Below are positions 35,152-44,023 of a stretch of 64,000 bases of DNA, piece after piece (positions within the stretch are counted from its first letter, which is position 1; each line of letters opens with the position of its first letter). The notes under the pieces were generated by a model. It saw only the letters and a list, made by a program, of their open reading frames with translations. It did not search any database and was not told the DNA's origin. The position numbers were made by a program, and so were the translations under genes. Source of the DNA: Actinoplanes sp. TBRC 11911 (GTDB lineage Bacteria > Actinomycetota > Actinomycetes > Mycobacteriales > Micromonosporaceae); NCBI RefSeq assembly GCF_012933445.1, contig NZ_JABBNC010000009.1, positions 1-64,000 of the forward strand. The letters are read 5' to 3'.

Positions 35152-36350
35152 CAGGCTCCTTCAGCCGCAGTAGCGATCATCCGCTGAGATTCCGCGCGCG
35201 CCCACGTTTCCGCGGCGAGCACTTCTTCGACGGTACCCGGCTCGGCAAAATCGGGCGCCGCCGCAAGCACCGCCGCAACGGTGTCGACGATGCCCAAAAA
35301 CGGTAGCCGACCGGACACGAACGCGGCCACACACTCCTCGTTGGCCGCGTTGTAGACGGCCGGGCGGCAATGACCGGCCCGACCCGCCTCCTTGGCCAGC
35401 CGAACGGCCGGAAACGCCTGGTCGTCCAGCGGGCGCAGCTCCCAGTTGTGGGCCTCGCGCCAGTCCACCGGACTGGCCGCGGCCGGCACCCGTTCGGGCC
35501 ACGCCAGCGCGAGCGCGATCGGCAGCCGCATGTCCGGCGGACTGGTCTGCGCCAGCGTCGAGCCGTCGGTGAACTCGACCATCGAATGAATGTACGACTG
35601 TGGATGGATCATCACTTCGATGTCGTCGTACGCCACGTCGAACAGCTCGTGCGCCTCGATCACCTCGAGCCCTTTGTTCACCATCGTGGCCGTGTTGATC
35701 GTGACGACCGGGCCCATGTCCCACGTCGGGTGCTTGAGCGCGTCCTCCGGGGTGACATGCTCCAGCTCGTCGCGGCGCCGGCCGCGGAACGCGCCGCCGC
35801 TCGCGGTCAGCACGAGTTTCGCCACCTCGGCCGTGGAGCCGCCGCGCAGGCACTGGGCCAGCGCCGAGTGCTCCGAGTCGACCGGGACGATCTGCCCCTG
35901 CTTGGCCACCCGCCGCACCAGCGGGCCGCCGGCGACCAGCGACTCCTTGTTGGCCAGGGCGAGCAGCCGGCCGGCCTCGAGCGCGGCCAGGGTGGGCGCG
36001 AGACCGAGGCTGCCGACCACGCCGTTGAGCACCACGTCGCACGGGACGGTGGCCAGCTCGGTCATCGCCTCCGGCCCGGCCACGATGCGGGGCAGCTTGA
36101 AGTCGCCGGAGGCCCAGCCGCGCTTCTGCGCCTCGCTGTAGAAGGCGAGCTGGAGGTCCTGCACGACCGACGATCGGGCCACCCCCACCACTTCGACGCC
36201 GAGCTCGAGCGCCTGGGCGGCGAGCAGCTCGACGTTGCCACCCCCGGCGCCGAGCGCCACCACGCGGAAGCGCTCGGGGTTGCGACGGACTATGTCGATG
36301 GCCTGAGTGCCGATGGACCCGGTCGAGCCGAGCAGAACGAGGTCTCGCAT
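35151..36350 (-). CDS. dxr: 1-deoxy-D-xylulose 5-phosphate reductoisomerase
   Basis: Second step of the MEP pathway, making MEP from DXP with NADPH. The 399-residue protein has the NADPH motif [16 protein letters not shown] at its start, NKESLVAGG, and the metal/substrate segment [12 protein letters not shown], followed by the catalytic loop and C-terminal helical domain. I chose ATG 36350 because it places the Rossmann strand right at the N-terminus as in the family; ATG 36359 is three codons upstream. It leads the dxr-rip1-ispG unit. Confidence 0.97.
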   Translation of the reverse strand: MRDLVLLGSTGSIGTQAIDIVRRNPERFRVVALGAGGGNVELLAAQALELGVEVVGVARSSVVQDLQLAFYSEAQKRGWASGDFKLPRIVAGPEAMTELATVPCDVVLNGVVGSLGLAPTLAALEAGRLLALANKESLVAGGPLVRRVAKQGQIVPVDSEHSALAQCLRGGSTAEVAKLVLTASGGAFRGRRRDELEHVTPEDALKHPTWDMGPVVTINTATMVNKGLEVIEAHELFDVAYDDIEVMIHPQSYIHSMVEFTDGSTLAQTSPPDMRLPIALALAWPERVPAAASPVDWREAHNWELRPLDDQAFPAVRLAKEAGRAGHCRPAVYNAANEECVAAFVSGRLPFLGIVDTVAAVLAAAPDFAEPGTVEEVLAAETWARAESQRMIATAAEGA

Positions 36351-36426
36351 GCCGCACATCTTCCCGGATGCGCGTACGAGGTTGGTAAGGGCTGTGGATA
36401 ACTCGTTAACTGGGTACTGCAGCGTC

Positions 36427-37260
36427 ATGAGACGGTGGCTGCGGACGACCCTGCACGGTCGCGACGTCGCCCTGCACGCCGCCGCCGTCACCTTCTACGC
36501 GGGCATCGCGGTGGTGCCGGTCGCGCTGCTGGCCGTCTGGATCACCGGCTGGATCGCCGGGGCGGACCGGGTCCGGCGGCTCACCGGGCAGACGATAGCG
36601 GCCCTCCCGGACCGGATCGGTGCCCCCGGGGCGCTGGCCGCGCTGATCGAGGGCGGGCTTCATCTGAGTCCGGCGTTCGCGCTGGCCAGCCTGCTTCCGG
36701 CGACCCTGTACGGGGAGGGGCTGCGGCGCGCCTTCGTCTCGCTGCGCGGGCCGGCCGGTGGCGAGAGCCTGGTCGGCTGGCGGGGCCGGCTGCTCTGGCT
36801 GCCGCTTCTCGCGGCCGCGCCGGCCCTGCTGCTGGCGATGTTCCTCGCGCTACCGGCAACCAGCGCTTTGTGGGTACGCGGCGGCTGGTACTCGGTATGG
36901 GCGGTGATCCTGTCGTTCCTGGCGGCCTGGGTGGTGCTCACTCCGGTGGTCATCTGGGTCTACCGGTACGTCGCGCCGGGCCGGCCGGGCTGGCTCGCCA
37001 CCTCGCTGATCGGCTCGTTCACCGCGGCCAACCTCTCCGGGTTCCTGCACGGTTTCGTGCTCTTCTGCGCGTTGCCGCTCGATCTGGGCACCCCGTTCGG
37101 CGGCTTCACCGAGATCGGTGGGATGGTCGCGGTCGGGCTCTGGCTCTACCTGTTCCACGTGATCGTGCTGCTCGGTTACGCGGCGACCCGCAACTTTGTT
37201 TCCCCGTCCGCCACATCGGGGCAATCTGTCGGACCCACGCGCTACAGTCCCAGGCCATGA
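36427..37260 (+). CDS. YihY/BrkB-like membrane protein
   Basis: A 277-residue integral membrane protein with six hydrophobic segments. The start [27 protein letters not shown] fits the YihY/BrkB family at residues 5-20 and onward, and the final helices carry [21 protein letters not shown], which recalls the family's W-L-Y region. The function of this family is not settled, despite old annotations as ribonuclease BN. It overlaps the next gene by 4 bp (ATGA), so both are co-translated. The start could lie further upstream, but that would overlap dxr. Confidence 0.75.
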   Translation: MRRWLRTTLHGRDVALHAAAVTFYAGIAVVPVALLAVWITGWIAGADRVRRLTGQTIAALPDRIGAPGALAALIEGGLHLSPAFALASLLPATLYGEGLRRAFVSLRGPAGGESLVGWRGRLLWLPLLAAAPALLLAMFLALPATSALWVRGGWYSVWAVILSFLAAWVVLTPVVIWVYRYVAPGRPGWLATSLIGSFTAANLSGFLHGFVLFCALPLDLGTPFGGFTEIGGMVAVGLWLYLFHVIVLLGYAATRNFVSPSATSGQSVGPTRYSPRP

Positions 37261-38855
37261 CGACCCTCCCCGCCCAGACCGACGTGGTGATCATCGGAGC
37301 GGGCCACAACGGCCTGGTCTCCGCGATTCTGCTGGCCCGCGCCGGGCTCGACGTGCTGGTGCTGGAGGCCGCCGACGTGCTGGGTGGGGCGGCCCGCACC
37401 GAGCATCCGTTCGGCCGGGTGCCCGGCCTGGGCCAGTCGACCGGGTCCTATCTGTTGGGTTTGATGCCACCCGAGCTGCTGCGCGAGCTCGACGTCGACA
37501 TCCCGGTGCTGCGCCGCGATCCGCACTATTTCCTGCCCACGCCCGGTCCGGCCGGCTCGCCACACCTTCTCTTCGGGCGTGACCGCGAGGCCACCCGGGC
37601 GCAGATGGAGCAGTATTTCTCGCCGCGTGACATCGCCGCGGACGAGCAGCTCGCCGCCGAGATCGCGGCGCTGCGAGCCGATCTCGCGCCGTCCTGGCTC
37701 GAGGAGCCCGGCTCGGTGGAGGAGATCGCCGACCACTACATCCGGCCCCAGCTCCAGAGCACTTTCGTCGAGCTCGTGCGGGGCTCGGTCGCCGACTATC
37801 TCACGCGTTTCGGCTTCAAGAGCGAACTGCTGATGAGCATGTACGCCGTGACGGACGGCCTGTCGGGTCTGAACGCGGGACCGGACGACCCCGGCACCGG
37901 TCACAACTTCCTGGTGCACAACATGTGCCGCCTGCCCGGCTCGGACGGCACGTGGATGATCGCCCGGGGCGGCATGGGCACGGTGTCGCGCACGTTCGCC
38001 GACGCGGCCCGCGCCGCGGGTGCCGTTATCCACAGCGCGTCCCCCGTGTCGCAGGTCACACTCGACGGCGGCGCCGCGAGCGGGGTCGTCCTGGCCGACG
38101 GGCAGTCGATCAGCGCCCGCGTGGTCCTGGGCGCCTGCGATCCGTACCGGTTGATGGGCCTCGTCCCCGAGGGCGCCCTGCCCGCCGAGCTGACGTCGCG
38201 GATGGCCGCGGTCCGGCGCACCGGCACGACGCTCAAGCTCAACATGGCTCTGCGCGGGCTGCCGCGCTTCTCCTGCCTGCCCGAGGACGGCCCGTCGCCG
38301 TTCGGCGCCACCATCCACCTGCTGCCCGGTTCGGCGGGGCTGGCGGGCGGTTCGTCCGAGTCGCCGATGGCCGCGCTGCGGGCCATGTGGGCCGACGTGC
38401 AGGCGGGCGTGCTCCCGGCCGAGCCGACCATCGAGTGGTATTTGCACACCACCGTCGATCCGTCGCTGCAGGACGCGGCGGGCCACCACTCGTCCGCGCT
38501 GTTCGTGCAGTCGGTCCCGTTCGAGCCGGCCGGCTCGTCGTGGGAGGCCGAGCTGCCCGGTTACGTGGAGCGCCTGCTGGACATCTGCGAAAGGTACGCG
38601 CCGGGCACCCGCGACCTGGTCGCCGACGTGATGCCGCTGACGCCGCCCGGCATCGAGAAACATTTCGGCATCACCGGCGGCCACATCCACCACGTGGACA
38701 ACACGGTCGCCTTCAACGAGCGGATGCCGTATTTCACCGGCGTCGACGGCCTGTACGCGGGCTCGGCCGGCGCCCACCCGGCCGGCAGCGTGATCGGCGC
38801 CGCCGGCCACAACGCCGCGCAGCGAATCCTGCGCGACTTGGAGGTCCGCGGCTAG
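37257..38855 (+). CDS. Phytoene-desaturase-like FAD-dependent oxidoreductase
   Basis: A 532-residue flavoprotein of the carotenoid-desaturase/PYROXD2-like group. The dinucleotide-binding motif VVIIGAGHNGLVSAILLARAG opens the protein (residues 10-29 and following), with E in LEAADVLGGAARTEH, and the C-terminal FAD motif reads GLYAGSAGAHPAGSVIGAAG. No carotenoid biosynthesis genes lie nearby, so it may act on another lipid or isoprenoid. It is translationally coupled to the YihY-like gene. Its stop codon merges with an 18-bp tandem repeat. Confidence 0.88.
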   Translation: MTTLPAQTDVVIIGAGHNGLVSAILLARAGLDVLVLEAADVLGGAARTEHPFGRVPGLGQSTGSYLLGLMPPELLRELDVDIPVLRRDPHYFLPTPGPAGSPHLLFGRDREATRAQMEQYFSPRDIAADEQLAAEIAALRADLAPSWLEEPGSVEEIADHYIRPQLQSTFVELVRGSVADYLTRFGFKSELLMSMYAVTDGLSGLNAGPDDPGTGHNFLVHNMCRLPGSDGTWMIARGGMGTVSRTFADAARAAGAVIHSASPVSQVTLDGGAASGVVLADGQSISARVVLGACDPYRLMGLVPEGALPAELTSRMAAVRRTGTTLKLNMALRGLPRFSCLPEDGPSPFGATIHLLPGSAGLAGGSSESPMAALRAMWADVQAGVLPAEPTIEWYLHTTVDPSLQDAAGHHSSALFVQSVPFEPAGSSWEAELPGYVERLLDICERYAPGTRDLVADVMPLTPPGIEKHFGITGGHIHHVDNTVAFNERMPYFTGVDGLYAGSAGAHPAGSVIGAAGHNAAQRILRDLEVRG

Positions 38856-38926
38856 CCAAGCCACCGACCGCAGCCAAGCCACCGACCGCAGCCAAGCCAC
38901 CGACCGCAGCCAAGCCACCGGCCGCA
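38855..38926. repeat. 18-bp tandem repeat, four copies
   Basis: GCCAAGCCACCGACCGCA at 38855, 38873 and 38891, identical, and a fourth copy at 38909 with one change (GACC to GGCC). It starts on the last base of the FAD-oxidoreductase stop codon. 18 is a multiple of 3, so the reverse frames read a WLRSVA-type repeat; these are not taken as genes. Confidence 0.95.
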
Positions 38927-39199
38927 GGCAGTCAGCGATCGGATCTCCGTCCGCCAGCCCGCTGCCACCCGCTCGCATATCCGACATTTACTAAGATTTG
39001 TTGGATCGGCTGGGCCGCTGGACGGCTGGCCCGGCGCGCGGCCGCGCGACGCTTCCATTCCGCGAGACAGGCGACCGCCTGCTGAGACCCGCGCCCGCAT
39101 TATGGACCCACCGTCCGCGATGTGAGACCTGCGTCCATTGTAGAGAGTACTTTCGTCAGTTAATGAGGCTTTCGTCCGGCGGATTTTCCTGGCCGAATG

Positions 39200-39250
39200 T
39201 GAACCTTGGAGAGTTAGGGCTGATATGTGGGCGTAACTCTCCAAGGTTCA
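39200..39250. repeat. Perfect 17-bp inverted repeat
   Basis: TGAACCTTGGAGAGTTA (39200-39216) and its exact reverse complement TAACTCTCCAAGGTTCA (39234-39250) flank a 17-bp spacer. It lies in low-GC intergenic DNA with no gene adjacent. It could be an operator, a mobile palindromic element or a recombination site; nothing in the sequence decides between these. Confidence 0.9.
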
Positions 39251-39430
39251 TAAAAGTCCATGATGTGGTCGCGGCGTCCATATAGCGGGACCGCCCGGCC
39301 GGGAGCGGATCACCACAGCGCCACAGCGCTGGCACCACCGCGCCACCGGCCATGGTGACCAGGGCATTCACCGGTGGTCACCGCGATGCTGCCGCGCCTG
39401 AGCCGCAACGCCGCCCGCCTCGACCACCAC

Positions 39431-39458
39431 CACGGCTAGGACTTACTCGCTAGCCGTG
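39431..39458. terminator. Hairpin, possible terminator of the MBL-Rieske gene
   Basis: CACGGCTAG / CTAGCCGTG, a perfect 9-bp stem with a 10-nt loop, about 165 bp beyond the stop of the minus-strand MBL-Rieske gene. The distance is long, so the role is uncertain. Confidence 0.45.
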
Positions 39459-39622
39459 CCGGGTTGGGGGTTGGGCGCGACCACTCACGTACGTCGCCGT
39501 GGTGGGCCGAGCGTTCTGGGCGCCCCGCGCCCTGCTCGGCCCGCCGCGGCCCTCGGCGTGAGCAGCGATCTGTACCCACCACCCCGCTACGACAGCATGC
39601 GGTTGACCTTGATTTTGGGCTG

Positions 39623-41182
39623 TCAGGCGGTTTTCTTCTCCGCGCGGAGCTGGTGGCCGGCGCTGGTGAGGCACTTCCCGCTGGGGAGGTCGAATTTCCA
39701 GCCGTGCAGCTGGCAGGTCAGGGTGTTGCCGTCGATGACGCCGAAGCGGCTCAGGTCGGCCTTGAGGTGCGGGCAGCGGCGCTGGACCGTCCAGTCGCCG
39801 AGCTGCGTGTCCTCGGCCTCGACGGTGCGTTCGTGCTCGTCGTACCAGCCCTCGGCGTACTGCAGGCGCTCCTCGCTGAGGCACTTGAAGAAGGCGTAGA
39901 CGAACTCGTTGTACTGCCCGATGCGCGCCGCGGAGAAGCGGCAGGACAGGAACAGCGAGTTGACCCAGTCGCCCTCGCCGATGTGGATGAGGTGCTCGAC
40001 CAGGGCGCGGCCGGTCTTGAAGCGGTATCGGACCTTCTCGTCGGCGTACGGGCGGACCTGCTTGCCCGGGAAGTCGACGACGATCGACTCGATGATCTCG
40101 CCGTCCGGACCGAACGAGTCGGTGAGGTCGAAGCGGACCGGGCCGCCGACGCCCTTCGCCAGATAGATCGACTCTTCGAGGAGGGGCTCGATCCGCTTCT
40201 TCATCTCGCCGAGCACGTCGATCTCGGGGTGGCGCCAGGAAGCCTTCTCGGCCTCGATGATCGGGGCCTTGCGAGTGCGCATCTCCTCGAGGTGCTCGCG
40301 CTTGTGGGCGAAGAACTCGTCGACGTCGGTGGGGTGCTCGGTGCTTGCCGACCCGTCATTTGTCAGCGAGGTCACACTGCCGGGCAGGAGCACGATGCCG
40401 TTGGTGCCGCCGACCTTGGCGTACTCGGTCATGAAGACCGACTGGTCGGGGAAGATGTTGCCCTCGTCGCCGAAGATGTCGTTGAACTGCCAGAGCGAGT
40501 CGTCGAGGAAGCTCGGCGGGCCGGCGATCGGGAAGACGTGGTCGGCCTGGAGATCGTCGATGTAACGCCACGTGCGGTCGAACTGACGGTCGCGCTTCTG
40601 CTTGCCGAACGCGGTCTTGGCCGACTCGGGCAGCTCGTAGACCATCGGGTACCAGATCGCGCCGGAGAACTGCAGCAGGTGGGCGTGCACGTGGCCGAGC
40701 TCGTTGAAGCGGCTGAGGTCGGACGGCCGGGCGTCGTTCTGGTTGAGCAGGCGGATGCCGTCGTGCTCGACCCAGAGTGACGAGTCGCCGATCGGGCCGT
40801 CGGTGGGGCTGGTCAGCGCCTGGATCATCACCCGGAGGCCGCCGTCGAGCTCGTGCACCTCGTTGGACCGGGTCTTCAGGAAGCTGGTGAAGCCCAGATC
40901 GCGCAACTCGTCCTCGAGCTGGCTCGTCGGGTACTCGGGCAGGAGCACCGTCGCCTTCTTGCTGATGAAGTGCTTGAGGTGCTCGGCGTCGAAGTGGTCG
41001 CGGTGCAGGTGCGAGACGTAGAGGTAGTCGACGTCGCCGAGGGTCTCCCAATCCAGGAGCGAATTGTCCGGGAAAGGGAACCATGATGCGAAATATGCCG
41101 GGTTTACCCACGGGTCGCACAGAATGCTGCCGGCGGCCGTGTCGATCCGCATACTGGCGTGTCCCGTGCCCGTGATCCGCAC
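39623..41182 (-). CDS. Metallo-beta-lactamase-fold / Rieske fusion protein
   Basis: A 519-residue fusion. Residues about 1-230 form an MBL-fold hydrolase of the UlaG-like type with SHLHRDHFD (the HxHxDH metal motif near residue 57). Residues about 440-510 form a Rieske [2Fe-2S] domain with CPH and CQLH ligand pairs (near 465 and 488). The middle 200 residues are unassigned. The same two domains in the opposite order occur in CMP-N-acetylneuraminate hydroxylase, so this may be an oxygenase-like enzyme. GAGGGAG precedes GTG 41182; an ATG at 41218 has no ribosome site. No ferredoxin or reductase gene is adjacent. Confidence 0.83.
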   Translation of the reverse strand: MRITGTGHASMRIDTAAGSILCDPWVNPAYFASWFPFPDNSLLDWETLGDVDYLYVSHLHRDHFDAEHLKHFISKKATVLLPEYPTSQLEDELRDLGFTSFLKTRSNEVHELDGGLRVMIQALTSPTDGPIGDSSLWVEHDGIRLLNQNDARPSDLSRFNELGHVHAHLLQFSGAIWYPMVYELPESAKTAFGKQKRDRQFDRTWRYIDDLQADHVFPIAGPPSFLDDSLWQFNDIFGDEGNIFPDQSVFMTEYAKVGGTNGIVLLPGSVTSLTNDGSASTEHPTDVDEFFAHKREHLEEMRTRKAPIIEAEKASWRHPEIDVLGEMKKRIEPLLEESIYLAKGVGGPVRFDLTDSFGPDGEIIESIVVDFPGKQVRPYADEKVRYRFKTGRALVEHLIHIGEGDWVNSLFLSCRFSAARIGQYNEFVYAFFKCLSEERLQYAEGWYDEHERTVEAEDTQLGDWTVQRRCPHLKADLSRFGVIDGNTLTCQLHGWKFDLPSGKCLTSAGHQLRAEKKTA

Positions 41183-41310
41183 CGTGCTACTCCCTCGAAT
41201 CCATTCCACCGACGGCATCGAAGGTACCGGGTCCGGGTTGGTGGTCCGCGCGGGAGGCCGTCGTGCAAGACTTGACCTCGGACGTATCGCCTTCGAGGAA
41301 GGACTCCGGC

Positions 41311-41547
41311 GTGTCTGCGGAAGCTGAAGAACCCGTTTACTCTCCCGACCAGCTCAAGCCGGGCAACCGCAAGGCCGCGCGCCTGGGCGCCCTCGGCTCG
41401 GCGGCGGTGCTGCTCATGTTCTTCTGGGGCAACCACGAGGGCAACACGGAGAACATCTTCCTGGTCGTGTTCGCCGTCGGCCTCGTCGGCGCCGTGATCG
41501 CGGATGTCATCCTGCGGCGGAACGGTCTCAAGCCGAACGACCAGTGA
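41311..41547 (+). CDS. DUF2631 small membrane protein
   Basis: A 78-residue protein with two hydrophobic segments (LGALGSAAVLLMFFWGN and NIFLVVFAVGLVGAVIADVI) separated by a short polar loop, ending in LRRNGLKPNDQ. It fits the actinobacterial DUF2631 family, whose function is unknown. I prefer GTG 41311, which has AAGGA at good spacing; GTG 41263 would add 16 residues. It lies close to rlmN and cdsA, as from memory in mycobacteria (Rv2876 position). Confidence 0.75.
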   Translation: MSAEAEEPVYSPDQLKPGNRKAARLGALGSAAVLLMFFWGNHEGNTENIFLVVFAVGLVGAVIADVILRRNGLKPNDQ

Positions 41548-41559
41548 TCGGAAACTACA

Positions 41560-41587
41560 AAAGGCCCGCCGGATTCGGCGGGCCTTT
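41560..41587. terminator. Bidirectional terminator
   Basis: AAAGGCCCGCCG-GATT-CGGCGGGCCTTT, a perfect 12-bp stem with A/T ends on both sides, exactly between the convergent DUF2631 and DivIVA-like genes. It can act in both directions. Confidence 0.93.
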
Positions 41588-41600
41588 CGCGTATGTCGAT

Positions 41601-42794
41601 TTACCGGCGGCGGAGCAGGATGTCCTTGACCTCGCGCAGGGCGGCGTCCACCTCGGCCTCGAAGTAGCCGCCCGGCACCAGGCCGAACTGCAGCATGTCG
41701 AGCTCGTTCTCCGGCACCGGCATGGGACCGCGACCGGTCATCGCCTGCAGGATGCCCTCGAACAGCCGGTCGACCTGCATCGGGTCGTACCCGCTGCCGA
41801 ACCGCCGCGGCTGGAACGTGCGGCGTAGCTGGTCGACGCGATATAGCTCGCCCCCCGGCTCGCCCATCGGCGGCGGGAGCTGTGGCTGCGGCGGACCGTA
41901 GCCGCCGCCGGGCGGGCCGCTCATCGGCGCCTGCATCGGCGGGGCCTGCATCGGCGGCGGGCCCTGCTGCTGCATGGGCGGACCCTGCTGCATCGGTGGG
42001 CCCTGTTGCATGGGCGGACCCTGCTGCATCGGCGGGCCCTGCTGCATCGGCGGACCGTTGGGCGGCGGGCCGCCGTAGCCACGCGGGTCGGGGTCGCGCG
42101 GCATGCGGATCTCGGCCGTCATGTCGGTCTTGCCGTGCCGGCCGGCCTCGAAGCCGTCGAAGCCAGGGCCGCCCTGGTCATAGCCCTGGTCGAAGCCGCG
42201 CTGGTCGTACTGCGGCGGTTGGTCGTAGCCACCCTGCTGCGGGGGCTGGTCGTAACCGCCCTGCTGCGGGTAGCCCTGCGGCGCCGGGCGCTGCGGAAGC
42301 TGCTGCGGGGGCGGTTGCTGCTGGCCGTACTGTGCCGGCTCGTCGTAGCGGCCGTACGGGTCGGGCTGCATCTGCGGACGCTGCGGCTGCTGCATCGGGG
42401 GCGCGGGCAGGCGCTCGGTCGGCGGCGCCATCCGGCCCGCTCCGGCCGCGCCCATCGCGGCACCCAGCCCCTGCGGCTTGTTGATGGCGCCGGTGGAGAG
42501 CCCGCCGCGCAGCGAGTCGCGCATCGGGTCCGGCACGGGCGCGCCGCGGCCACGGTCCTCAAGCTCGGCCAGCTGCCGCTCGACACGGTCCAGGTGGAGG
42601 TCGACCTGCCACTCGTCGTAGCCGCCGAAGCGGACACGGAAGACGACGTCGTGCACTTCCTGCGCGCCGACCGGGGGTCCCGTCTGCTCGCCCGCGAGGG
42701 TGGCCTCGACGCGGTCGAGGAAGCCGTCGACCTCGTCGACCTTGTAGCCGCGCCTGAGCGCACGGCGACGGAAACGCTGTCCCTGACTCGTCAC
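41601..42794 (-). CDS. Protein with two DivIVA-like modules and a Pro/Gln-rich linker
   Basis: A 397-residue protein from GTG 42794 (GGGAG upstream). A DivIVA-like motif opens it (FRRRALRRGYKVDEVDGFLD, residues 8-27), and a second similar one lies near residue 316 (LRRTFQPRRFGSGYDPMQVD). Between them is a low-complexity region with QGGYDQPP repeats and five GPPMQQ repeats. DivIVA proteins mark curved membrane at poles and septa and organise growth in actinobacteria, but this protein lacks their long coiled coil, so a scaffold role is only inferred. It is 37 bp after rlmN in the same direction. Confidence 0.75.
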   Translation of the reverse strand: MTSQGQRFRRRALRRGYKVDEVDGFLDRVEATLAGEQTGPPVGAQEVHDVVFRVRFGGYDEWQVDLHLDRVERQLAELEDRGRGAPVPDPMRDSLRGGLSTGAINKPQGLGAAMGAAGAGRMAPPTERLPAPPMQQPQRPQMQPDPYGRYDEPAQYGQQQPPPQQLPQRPAPQGYPQQGGYDQPPQQGGYDQPPQYDQRGFDQGYDQGGPGFDGFEAGRHGKTDMTAEIRMPRDPDPRGYGGPPPNGPPMQQGPPMQQGPPMQQGPPMQQGPPMQQQGPPPMQAPPMQAPMSGPPGGGYGPPQPQLPPPMGEPGGELYRVDQLRRTFQPRRFGSGYDPMQVDRLFEGILQAMTGRGPMPVPENELDMLQFGLVPGGYFEAEVDAALREVKDILLRRR

Positions 42795-42831
42795 AACGTC
42801 TCCCACTCCGCTCGCTGGGACCTGAGCCCAG

Positions 42832-43986
42832 TCACTGTGCCACCTCCGCGTGCCCGCTGATCTCGCCCGCCGCCAGCTGACCGCACGCACCGTCGATCTC
42901 CCGGCCGCGGGTGTCGCGGACCGTCGTCGCCACGCCGGCCTCGAGCAGCCGGCGGACGAACTCGCGCTCGACCGGTTTCGGGCTCGCATCCCACTTGCTG
43001 CCCGGCGTCGGGTTCAGCGGGATGAGATTGACGTGCGCCAGCTTGCCGCGCAAGAGCCGGCCGAGGAGGTCGGCACGCCAGGGCTGGTCGTTCACGTCCC
43101 TGATGAGGGCGTACTCGATCGAGATCCGACGCCCGGTCTGCGCCGCGTAGTCGAACGCGGCATCGAGCACCTCGGCCACCTTCCAACGCTGGTTGACGGG
43201 CACTAGCTCATCGCGCAGATCATCATCGGGGGCGTGCAAGGACAACGCAAGGGTCACGGACAGTCCTTCAGCTGTCAACCGTCGCATGGCGGGCACCAGG
43301 CCCACCGTCGAGACCGTTATATGCCGTTGCGAGAGTCCGAGTCCCTCCGGTGCGGGGGCGGTCAACCGGCGGACCGCCTCGATCACGCGAGGGTAGTTGG
43401 CCAACGGCTCGCCCATGCCCATGAAGACCACTCGGGACAGCCGCGGCGGCGCACCGGTGACGGCGCCCGACGCGGCGACGCCGGCCAGATAGACCACCTG
43501 GTCGACGATCTCGGCGATCGACAGGTTGCGGGTGAGGCCCTGCTGGCCGGTCGCGCAGAACGGGCAGGCCATGCCGCATCCGGCCTGGCTGGAGATGCAC
43601 GCGGTCACCCGGTCGGGGTAGCCCATCAGGACACTCTCGACAAGCGTGCCGTCGTGTAGCCGCCACAGCGTCTTCCGGGTCGCGCCGTCGTCGGCGGCGA
43701 GCTCGCGGACCGGCGAGAGCAGCGTGGGAAGCAAGTCGTCGGTGAGGCGGGCGCGTGACGCGGCGGGCAGGTCCGTCATCGCCTCGGCGTCGCGGACGAG
43801 GCGGCCGAAGTAGTGCGTGGAGATCTGCTTGGCGCGGAACGCGGGCTCACCCAGCGCGGCGATCGCGGCCTTGCGGCCGGCGAGATCGAGGTCGGCGAGG
43901 TGGCGAGGCGGCATCGCGGGCCGGCGCTTGGTGGTGACCGCGTCGGGCTGGTCGGGGCTGGTCGGGATGACCGGAAGAATCGTCAT
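42832..43986 (-). CDS. rlmN: 23S rRNA/tRNA adenine-C2 methyltransferase RlmN
   Basis: Radical SAM enzyme that methylates A2503 of 23S rRNA (and A37 of some tRNAs). The 384-residue protein has the CxxxCxxC cluster motif in [29 protein letters not shown], and the C-terminal Cys in [20 protein letters not shown]. Length and order are normal. It follows cdsA in the frr-cdsA-rlmN run on the minus strand. Confidence 0.97.
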   Translation of the reverse strand: MTILPVIPTSPDQPDAVTTKRRPAMPPRHLADLDLAGRKAAIAALGEPAFRAKQISTHYFGRLVRDAEAMTDLPAASRARLTDDLLPTLLSPVRELAADDGATRKTLWRLHDGTLVESVLMGYPDRVTACISSQAGCGMACPFCATGQQGLTRNLSIAEIVDQVVYLAGVAASGAVTGAPPRLSRVVFMGMGEPLANYPRVIEAVRRLTAPAPEGLGLSQRHITVSTVGLVPAMRRLTAEGLSVTLALSLHAPDDDLRDELVPVNQRWKVAEVLDAAFDYAAQTGRRISIEYALIRDVNDQPWRADLLGRLLRGKLAHVNLIPLNPTPGSKWDASPKPVEREFVRRLLEAGVATTVRDTRGREIDGACGQLAAGEISGHAEVAQ

Positions 43987-44023
43987 GGCGTACCCAGTCT
44001 CCCACGCCGCGCTAGTTGATCAC

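Larger units (their letters stand above)
38927..39622. other. Intergenic region, about 700 bp
   Basis: No gene supported. Its centre (about 38980-39290) is clearly less GC-rich than its neighbours and contains a perfect 17-bp inverted repeat. A second hairpin lies near 39431-39458. A weaker dyad ATCCGACA...TGTTGGAT lies near 38980-39007. The composition suggests foreign or remnant DNA. Confidence 0.6.

Noticed and set aside
36435..38855. Single plus-strand frame of 806 codons joining the YihY-like region and the FAD oxidoreductase.
   Set aside because: Its first 270 codons are out of frame with the membrane protein and Arg-rich; the oxidoreductase has its own ATG at 37257 in a Rossmann context.
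38852..39244. Minus-strand frames with WLGCGR or WLRSVA repeats.
   Set aside because: They are readings of the 18-bp tandem repeat, with no ribosome site or family.
39450..39884. Minus-strand Arg/Pro-rich frame at the end of the MBL-Rieske gene.
   Set aside because: It overlaps the Rieske domain coding sequence in another frame of the same strand and has no motif.
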